From contig NZ_SWFJ01000013.1 of NCBI RefSeq assembly GCF_005144795.1, positions 1 through 46,013 on the forward strand: 46,013 nt of DNA, given 5' to 3'. Positions 37,088 through 42,365 of the stretch are shown piece after piece; the first letter of the stretch is position 1; each line of letters starts with the position of its first letter. The DNA is from Streptococcus mitis. GTDB taxonomy: Bacteria > Bacillota > Bacilli > Lactobacillales > Streptococcaceae. The position numbers were made by a program, and so were the translations under genes. The notes below the pieces were generated by a model, which saw only the letters and a list, made by a program, of their open reading frames with translations, had not been told where the DNA came from and did not search any database.

Positions 37088-37121
37088 ATTATCCCTTGGC
37101 TTTTACCAAGGGATATTTCTT
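37088..37121. terminator. Bidirectional terminator after the acyltransferase gene
   Basis: Arms TATCCCTTGG (37090-37099) and CCAAGGGATA (37106-37115) with A-rich left and T-rich right flanks; it also serves the convergent iron operon. Confidence 0.92.
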
Positions 37122-37814
37122 TTATTTGATTCCCCATTCTTGGGCCAACCAGCTAGAAAAAGCTAGAAATCGTTCAGCTACTTGTTCATGGTGTCCATAA
37201 GGATCAAAGACAAACTGGCCGTTCGGATAGCATTTCTGAAGACCGGTATGGATCTGCTCAGCATAGACTGGTGCTTGAGCCAAGCGATTGCTATGATTGA
37301 CTCCTTCTGTTTGACCGTTCTGTAAATACAGCAAACAGTCCAAATTTTTCACATTTTCTTCCTTGCAGTAAGTCACAAAATCAGGATACCAAAAGGAACC
37401 ACAGATAGAGAAGATACAGGAGACCTTATCAAAACGGAAAAGACTGTATACAGCAGCCAATCCACCTAGTGAGTAACCCCCATAGGCAAGGCGATTTTTG
37501 TCCAGGCGATAAAGCGACTGCAACCTTTCTAAAAGATCACCAAATAAATGACCATGATAGGCATTTGCCTGACCACCAAAATTTGGAGCCCTATCTCTCA
37601 GAGCAGATGCCTTCCAGGGAGTGTAGTCGTCTAGGCGATTTTTAGAGGTCAAGCCCACTAAAATCACAGATTCGGAAAGGGAAGATAGAAAATCCAAGTT
37701 TCCATCATTCAAGAGAATAACTGGATAGGTTTGATTGGGATCATAGATCGAAGGAAGGCTGACCTTAACTTGGATTCCTTCCCAATCAAACTCATTATTT
37801 ATTGATAAAGTCAT
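37122..37814 (-). CDS. Siderophore esterase-like alpha/beta hydrolase (Fes/IroE/BesA type)
   Basis: A 230-residue alpha/beta hydrolase without signal peptide, so cytoplasmic. The nucleophile elbow GYSLGG has Ser115 and a late His pair (208-209, DPYGHHE) can supply the catalytic His. The PVILLNDGN and PWKA/FGGQANAY segments are typical of enterochelin esterase-like proteins, which hydrolyse ester siderophores to free iron after uptake. The start is taken at the ATG at 37814 (first 20 bases inside the binding-protein gene); an in-frame ATG 21 bases earlier is possible. It closes the permease-ATPase-lipoprotein operon. Confidence 0.78.
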   Translation of the reverse strand: MTLSINNEFDWEGIQVKVSLPSIYDPNQTYPVILLNDGNLDFLSSLSESVILVGLTSKNRLDDYTPWKASALRDRAPNFGGQANAYHGHLFGDLLERLQSLYRLDKNRLAYGGYSLGGLAAVYSLFRFDKVSCIFSICGSFWYPDFVTYCKEENVKNLDCLLYLQNGQTEGVNHSNRLAQAPVYAEQIHTGLQKCYPNGQFVFDPYGHHEQVAERFLAFSSWLAQEWGIK

Positions 37815-38805
37815 TGATTTTCTCAAGGGAATCAATCACTGCTGGACCATAATCCATCAACTCATCGTAAGAGATGGTCATGATTTTTTGATTCTTAATA
37901 GCAGGAACGCTTTCCAAAACAGCATTTGCCTTCATCAACTCTACTGCTTTTTCATCCAATTTTTTATTGCGATCGCTGGTTACATAGATAATCAATTCAG
38001 GATCCATTGACACGAGATTTTCCAAGGTCAAGCCTGACGTCCCCGTAGCAACGTTTGTATAACCAAGTTGGTTCAGCAAACTTTCTTGCAAAGCAGACTT
38101 GTAGGCACCGAAGGTTTCATCATTATAAGCAACCATAACCAAAGCCTTTTTCTTTTCACCTTGGCTTGCTGGATTTGCTTTCTTAACAGCGTCAATTTTA
38201 GTTTGTAATTGGGTTGCGTATTCATTGGCCTTGTCCTGCACATTAAAAATCATTCCAAGATTTTTGACATCTTCTACGATATTCCCCAAATCTTGCTGAA
38301 TTGTTGAGAGAGAAGCTTTTTGTGTATAAACTGGGATTTTGTTTTCATTCCAAGTGCTAACTGTCCCCAAGGATTTTTCAGAAAACATCATGTTTCGACC
38401 CATCACAGCGTCTGACTCATAAGAAAGGACTGTCTCTTGTGAGACTGTTTTTTTATCCCCAATTTGAGGAATAGTCGCAATCGCCTCCTTGTATTTGTCC
38501 GTCACAGCATTATCAGGGTTGAGCATACCAGCAATTTTATCCTTCAAGCCTAACTCCAATAAGATTTCAGTGGTTGAAAGATTGTTGGTGATAACTTTTT
38601 CAGGTGCCTTGTCAAAAACTTGTTCAACTTCATTCCCTTTAGCATCATAGGTCTTAATCGTTAGTGGATAAGTCGTCTCTGTGCTCGCCTTTTGACTTGT
38701 TTCTGTGCTAGATTGTGTGGTAGCTTTTTCTGTAGTAGTGTTACCACAAGCTACCATGGTTAAGGTAGCTACTGTTACCAGTAAAATGCTTAGTGTTTTT
38801 TTCAT
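37795..38805 (-). CDS. Iron-siderophore ABC transporter substrate-binding lipoprotein
   Basis: A 336-residue secreted lipoprotein: signal peptide and lipobox TMVAC with Cys20, a Thr/Ser-rich spacer, then a class III (FhuD/BtuF-like) binding fold beginning with the PEKVITNNLSTTEILLELG block. This fold binds ferric siderophores, haem or cobalamin. The paired permease and ATPase are FecCD/FecE-like and the esterase next door favours a ferric siderophore. It differs from the two-permease Piu/Pia systems of pneumococcus in having a single permease gene. Confidence 0.88.
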   Translation of the reverse strand: MKKTLSILLVTVATLTMVACGNTTTEKATTQSSTETSQKASTETTYPLTIKTYDAKGNEVEQVFDKAPEKVITNNLSTTEILLELGLKDKIAGMLNPDNAVTDKYKEAIATIPQIGDKKTVSQETVLSYESDAVMGRNMMFSEKSLGTVSTWNENKIPVYTQKASLSTIQQDLGNIVEDVKNLGMIFNVQDKANEYATQLQTKIDAVKKANPASQGEKKKALVMVAYNDETFGAYKSALQESLLNQLGYTNVATGTSGLTLENLVSMDPELIIYVTSDRNKKLDEKAVELMKANAVLESVPAIKNQKIMTISYDELMDYGPAVIDSLEKINDFINK

Positions 38806-38824
38806 CTTATTTTCCTTTTCATTT

Positions 38825-39580
38825 TTATAAATAGTGAATCATGGCTTGCTGATCCTCGGTCCAAGTCACCTGACTTTGAACTCCATATACAGTTTGCAAT
38901 GACTCAGGGGTGATGGTCTCCTTTGGAGTCCCTTGGTAAAGGATTTCTCCCTCTTTCATCAGATAGAGATAATCCGAATAGCGACAAGCAAGTTGAATAT
39001 CATGCAGGACAGCTAGAACATTGATATTGAGCTCCTTTACAATGGCTAACAAGTCTAGCTGATACCTGATATCCAGGTGATTGGTTGGTTCGTCAAGGAG
39101 CAAGAGAGTCGGTTCTTGCGCCAAGGCGCGGGCTAACAAAACTCGCTGCTTCTCCCCCCCTGATAGAGACGAATAGAGACGAGTTTTCTTCTCAAGCATA
39201 TCCACCTTAACGAGGGCATCTTGAACGAGGGCATAATCCCTTTCCCTTTCCTTCTGTAAAAAAGAGAGGTGGGGGGTTCTTCCCAGCAAGACAATTTCTT
39301 CAACTGTACAATCAAACTGTAGCTGGTTAAACTGGGTCACAACTGCCATTTGCTTGGCTGTTTCTTTGAGCGTCCATTGTTCCAGAGGCTTTCCATCTAG
39401 GCTTATCAAGCCTTTGTCCGCCTTTTCCTGACGATAGAGGAGTTTAAGTAGGCTGGTTTTTCCACTTCCATTTGGTCCTAATATCGTGTGAAATTGATGC
39501 CCTTCAACCTTAAGAGAGACTCCTTTGAGGATTTTTTTCTCTCCTAGTCCAAAATGGATATCCTGACAAATCAAGTCCAT
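38825..39580 (-). CDS. Iron-siderophore ABC transporter ATP-binding protein
   Basis: A 251-residue FecE/FhuC-like ATPase with Walker A GPNGSGKT (35-42), signature LSGGEKQR, Walker [13 protein letters not shown] and the switch His in VLHD. It starts one base after the permease stop and powers uptake together with that permease. Confidence 0.92.
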   Translation of the reverse strand: MDLICQDIHFGLGEKKILKGVSLKVEGHQFHTILGPNGSGKTSLLKLLYRQEKADKGLISLDGKPLEQWTLKETAKQMAVVTQFNQLQFDCTVEEIVLLGRTPHLSFLQKERERDYALVQDALVKVDMLEKKTRLYSSLSGGEKQRVLLARALAQEPTLLLLDEPTNHLDIRYQLDLLAIVKELNINVLAVLHDIQLACRYSDYLYLMKEGEILYQGTPKETITPESLQTVYGVQSQVTWTEDQQAMIHYL

Positions 39581-39581
39581 A

Positions 39582-40628
39582 TCAGACCCTCACCTCCCTT
39601 CGCCTACCTCCAACAATATAGATAAAGAAGGGAGCACCTACTAAGGCTGTGAAAATACCAATAGGAAGCTCTGCGTTTGGAATGATGATACGAGAGAATA
39701 CGTCTGCCCAAATGACAAAGAGGGCACCCAGCAAGGTTGCAACGGGGAAAAGCCTCTTGTAATTCGTTCCTACTAACCCTCGAGCTAAATGTGGAGTAAT
39801 CAGACCGACAAATCCAATAATCCCACAGGTTGCCACTAAGACTGCTGTCAGCACAGCCACCATTGTCACATAAAGATACCAATAAAAGCGTAAGGGAATC
39901 CCCAAAGTTAAAGCAGCCTCATCTCCCATCATCATCGCATTGAAAACACGATACTGGGTAGAGAAAAATAGAAAGGCTATTCCTACCACTATAGTTGGCA
40001 GGACCAAGTCAGACCAGGAAGTCCCAGCGAGCGAGCCCATGGTCCAAAACTTAATGGTCATCACACTATCCGCATTAGCTCCAACTGAGATAATAAAGTT
40101 GGAAAAAGCCAGAAAGAAAGCGTTGACCACCGTTCCCGATAAGATTAGACTAGAAGTCGTCATCCTTCCCTGCATAGAGGCAATGATGAGGACAGCAATT
40201 GTTGCCAAAGTAGCGCCAAGAAAAGCTCCAAGGCTAATCATCACTTTTAAACCAAGAATGATGCTCAAGGTTGCCCCTAGAGTTGCACCCGCAGATATTC
40301 CTAAGACATAAGGCTCTGCGATGGGATTGTTCACTGTAGACTGCATCACGCTACCACACATAGAAAGACCAGCCCCCACTATCAAACCTAACAATACTCG
40401 GGGGAATCTCATGTTCCATACAATGGCAAGAGTAGACTTGGAAACCTCTCCTATCTCAAGAGGAAATCCCAACCTGCTCAAAACAATCCGATAGGTATCT
40501 CCTAGATCAATCGCAACAGATCCCATTGAAACTGCTAGAAAGAGAGAAATCCCTAAAATACCTAGCAAAACAACTAAAAGTAACACAAATTGCTGGTCTT
40601 GTCGGCTTCCAGAAAATTTGGAAAGCAT
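39582..40628 (-). CDS. Iron-siderophore ABC transporter permease (FecCD family)
   Basis: A 348-residue integral membrane protein with about nine or ten hydrophobic segments and the FecCD marks RFPRVLLGLIVGAGLSMCG and GFVGLITPHLARGLVG, the latter the ATPase-coupling region. As the only permease in the operon it probably works as a homodimer. It is the first gene; AAGGAGG precedes the ATG. Confidence 0.92.
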   Translation of the reverse strand: MLSKFSGSRQDQQFVLLLVVLLGILGISLFLAVSMGSVAIDLGDTYRIVLSRLGFPLEIGEVSKSTLAIVWNMRFPRVLLGLIVGAGLSMCGSVMQSTVNNPIAEPYVLGISAGATLGATLSIILGLKVMISLGAFLGATLATIAVLIIASMQGRMTTSSLILSGTVVNAFFLAFSNFIISVGANADSVMTIKFWTMGSLAGTSWSDLVLPTIVVGIAFLFFSTQYRVFNAMMMGDEAALTLGIPLRFYWYLYVTMVAVLTAVLVATCGIIGFVGLITPHLARGLVGTNYKRLFPVATLLGALFVIWADVFSRIIIPNAELPIGIFTALVGAPFFIYIVGGRRREVRV

Positions 40629-40677
40629 GCAAACCTCCTTTGATAGAATCTTAAAAATTTAGAAAATTCTCATGAAA

Positions 40678-40686
40678 AGTATACCA
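40678..40686 (-). promoter_or_regulatory. Extended -10 promoter of the iron uptake operon
   Basis: TGgTATACT on the minus strand (-10 at 40678-40683). About 15 bases downstream lies AGAATTTTCT, a short inverted repeat that could be an operator, but it is too weak to assign. The stretch 40687-40796 upstream holds nothing I recognise. Confidence 0.55.
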
Positions 40687-40796
40687 TATTTTCAACAATG
40701 GAACAAGATGAGAACAAATGAATATAGTTGGTTTTATAGTGCTAGGAACCGTAAGTAAAGATAATACTTGAGTATATCGAGGTAAGGTGACAACGT

Positions 40797-40823
40797 AAAA
40801 AGCCCTCTGAAAATCAGAGAGCT
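40797..40823 (-). terminator. Terminator of cadD; exact copy of the rpsO terminator
   Basis: The 27 bases here are identical, in the same orientation, to 41817-41843. On the minus strand AGCTCTCTGA and TCAGAGGGCT pair around TTT and are followed by TTTT. It lies beyond the cadD stop codon (40864). Confidence 0.85.
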
Positions 40824-40863
40824 GATTTGAGCTCGGGCTAAAATCCTAGTGAAACAAAAAAAT

Positions 40864-41475
40864 CTACACGGTCAGAAAAGTCTCTATCGTGCCATTTTCA
40901 TACATGATGTATAGTCCAAGTAGAATGAATACTAAGGGCACAATGATTCGCTCGTATTTTTCAATTGTCTCGAATATTAACGGAATAGAGGATAACACCC
41001 GACTAATCTCGCATAAGATAATTATGCCGATTACAAACACAAGCAACGCCACGAGGGTCTGTGACCAATCTAACGAAGCAAAATAAGGTATATAGATACC
41101 TAAATTATCTCCGCCAGACGCAATTGTCAGCAATGTAACTGTCCAAAACAGTTGATTTGCCTTGCTTTGTTCTAATCTTTCAATAATTTCTTCCTCTTCT
41201 TCCTCACCTTCTCCAACAATTGCAAAGCGAATCCCTAAATAGATAGGGATTAAACCAAGCAATCCAACCATCCATTCTTCAGGCACGAAATTAACGACAT
41301 AAGCAGCAACTAAACTCGCCCCTACAAGTAAACCTGTGCCTAGATATTGCCCCGCATAAATATGCCATTTTTGTTTATTCTGTGATAGCTGTGCAAATAA
41401 AATAATTAAAATAATTAAATAATCGATACTGGTAGAAATATAAACACCAATAGCAGATATGATTGTCTGTACCAT
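40864..41475 (-). CDS. cadD: CadD family cadmium resistance transporter
   Basis: A 203-residue membrane protein of the CadD family, which confers cadmium tolerance in staphylococci and streptococci. About five or six hydrophobic segments are seen; an acidic cluster (EGEEEEEEIIERLE, about 90-103) lies in the central cytoplasmic loop, and the conserved ASGGDNLGIYIPYF block follows. No cadX-type regulator gene is adjacent. AGGAG lies eight bases before the ATG. A short leader frame, a MobV-type oriT/RSA site and large inverted repeats lie upstream, and identical terminators bracket the region, so the gene probably arrived on a small rolling-circle plasmid. Confidence 0.92.
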   Translation of the reverse strand: MVQTIISAIGVYISTSIDYLIILIILFAQLSQNKQKWHIYAGQYLGTGLLVGASLVAAYVVNFVPEEWMVGLLGLIPIYLGIRFAIVGEGEEEEEEIIERLEQSKANQLFWTVTLLTIASGGDNLGIYIPYFASLDWSQTLVALLVFVIGIIILCEISRVLSSIPLIFETIEKYERIIVPLVFILLGLYIMYENGTIETFLTV

Positions 41476-41505
41476 AAAAAAACTCCTGTATTAGTCAGTA
41501 ATAAA

Positions 41506-41580
41506 TCAGCAGATTTTAGGGAAGCACAGACACATTAATTTAGCTATCGCTAGTGGGTAATGTCGAACGTAGGAAAGCAT
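41506..41580 (-). CDS. Possible 24-residue Cys-rich leader peptide ahead of cadD
   Basis: GAGGAGGAG (41593-41585) stands four bases before an ATG at 41580; the frame runs 24 codons to a TGA 30 bases before cadD. The C-terminal half holds three Cys (17, 19, 24) in the context CLCFPKIC. The stop codon lies in a small hairpin (AAATC/GATTT). The strong SD on so short a frame suggests a regulatory leader or a trimmed plasmid gene. Translation is unproven. Confidence 0.45.
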   Translation of the reverse strand: MLSYVRHYPLAIAKLMCLCFPKIC

Positions 41581-41637
41581 TTTACTCCTCCTCAAAATGT
41601 AGTTACAAAGTAATTTCTAACTGGAATTCGGTGACTA

Positions 41638-41682
41638 CTTCCATGTAAAGTATAACATACTATACTTTACTTCGTAAAGTGT
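41638..41682 (-). mobile_element. MobV-type oriT / RSA site relic
   Basis: Read on the minus strand, ACTTTACGAAGTAAAGTATA followed by GTATG/TTATACTTTACATGGAAG matches, with few changes, the transfer origin and RSA recombination site of pMV158/pUB110/pE194-type rolling-circle plasmids as I remember it. The expected nick falls between 41656 and 41655. In those plasmids this site overlaps the mob promoter; here TGtTATACT gives an extended -10 pointing at the leader peptide and cadD. No mob or rep gene is present, so it is a relic. Confidence 0.75.
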
Positions 41683-41706
41683 GGGCTCTCCGAGGGGGCT
41701 TGCAGA

Positions 41707-41737
41707 CAGCTACTCGGCTTTTCAAGCCGAGTAGCTG
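41707..41737. repeat. Perfect 14-bp inverted repeat
   Basis: CAGCTACTCGGCTT and AAGCCGAGTAGCTG flank a three-base loop. No T run follows on either strand, so it is not a usual terminator. It lies next to the oriT relic in the 476-bp gap 41476-41951 and may be a plasmid hairpin (for example a single-strand origin or mob-region stem), unproven. Confidence 0.75.
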
Positions 41738-41769
41738 CGCACCTTTATGGTGTAATTAGCTGATACCAT

Positions 41770-41814
41770 TTGAGGTTTTTGTAGTCTCCAAAATTGTGAC
41801 CGATAAAACCTCAA
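41770..41814. repeat. 10-bp inverted repeat next to the rpsO terminator
   Basis: TTGAGGTTTT (41770-41779) and AAAACCTCAA (41805-41814) with 25 bases between. It abuts the duplicated terminator and could mark the cassette edge or form an extra terminator. Confidence 0.5.
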
Positions 41815-41816
41815 TA

Positions 41817-41843
41817 AAAAAGCCCTCTGAAAATCAGAGAGCT
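41817..41843 (-). terminator. rpsO terminator (second identical copy)
   Basis: On the minus strand AGCTCTCTGA and TCAGAGGGCT pair around TTT, followed by six T. It is identical over 27 bases to 40797-40823 on the other side of cadD. Confidence 0.88.
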
Positions 41844-41847
41844 CCAG

Positions 41848-41951
41848 TCTTGCTGTATAAACCGTTTATAGACTAGGCGACGAGGCGAAGGTTGTACTAA
41901 TGGTACATCGAGCCGAAGCCAACGAAGTATAGAAACGGTTTAGACGCAAGA
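41848..41951. repeat. Large imperfect palindrome in the rpsO 3' region
   Basis: The ends TCTTGC and GCAAGA pair, followed inward by TAAACCGTTT and AAACGGTTTA. The centre has TGTAC/GTACA around a short loop and further partly paired GGCG/CGCC-type arms. The whole 104-base stretch lies between the rpsO stop and its terminator and is non-coding. It may be a streptococcal small repeat or an mRNA 3' structure. Confidence 0.55.
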
Positions 41952-42221
41952 TTAACGACGAAGTCCTAGAGAGTTGATTAACTCACGGTAACGGTTAACG
42001 TCGTTTTTACGCAAGTATGCAAGCAAGTTACGACGGCGACCGATTTTTTTCATCAATCCACGGTAAGTAGCGTGGTCTTTTTTGTGTTGTTTGATGTGTT
42101 CGTTAAGGTGGTTGATTTCCCAAGTAAGGACAGCAACTTGAACCTCTACTGAACCTGTATCACCTTCGTGACGTGCATATTGTGCGATGATTTCATTTTT
42201 TTTCTCTTTTGAGATTGCCAT
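41952..42221 (-). CDS. rpsO: 30S ribosomal protein S15
   Basis: The 89-residue protein matches S15 throughout ([10 protein letters not shown] start, [42 protein letters not shown]). S15 binds the central domain of 16S rRNA early in 30S assembly and often represses its own mRNA. It has a consensus promoter, an 84-base leader and its own terminator, so it is monocistronic. Confidence 0.98.
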   Translation of the reverse strand: MAISKEKKNEIIAQYARHEGDTGSVEVQVAVLTWEINHLNEHIKQHKKDHATYRGLMKKIGRRRNLLAYLRKNDVNRYRELINSLGLRR

Positions 42222-42305
42222 GATGTTTCTCCTTTTTATTTGGCTTCATCCGAGTGACAGGTTGGCATGCCTGTAACCAAGAAGAAGTTATTTGTCTTTA
42301 CGACA
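42222..42305 (-). promoter_or_regulatory. rpsO leader, candidate S15 autoregulatory RNA
   Basis: The 84-base leader is long for this genome and can fold: ACAGG and CCTGT pair around a seven-base loop, and GGC...GCC strands flank it. S15 autoregulation through leader RNA is known in several bacteria with different structures, so this is a reasonable but untested assignment. AAGGAG lies at the end. Confidence 0.5.
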
Positions 42306-42311
42306 GTTCTT

Positions 42312-42340
42312 ATTCTACCAAGAAGCAGGGACTTTGTCAA
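42312..42340 (-). promoter_or_regulatory. rpsO promoter
   Basis: Consensus TTGACA (42335-42340), exactly 17 bases, TAGAAT (42312-42317) with the extended TGg, on the minus strand. The best promoter in the window, as expected for a ribosomal protein. Confidence 0.92.
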
Positions 42341-42365
42341 CTGATTTACTTTTTAAAAACTTGAC

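Noticed and set aside
41772..41800. Sequence resembling a type II CRISPR repeat start (GTTTTTGTAGTCTC)
   Set aside because: Only one copy and no spacer array; the stretch is better explained by the 10-bp inverted repeat around it.
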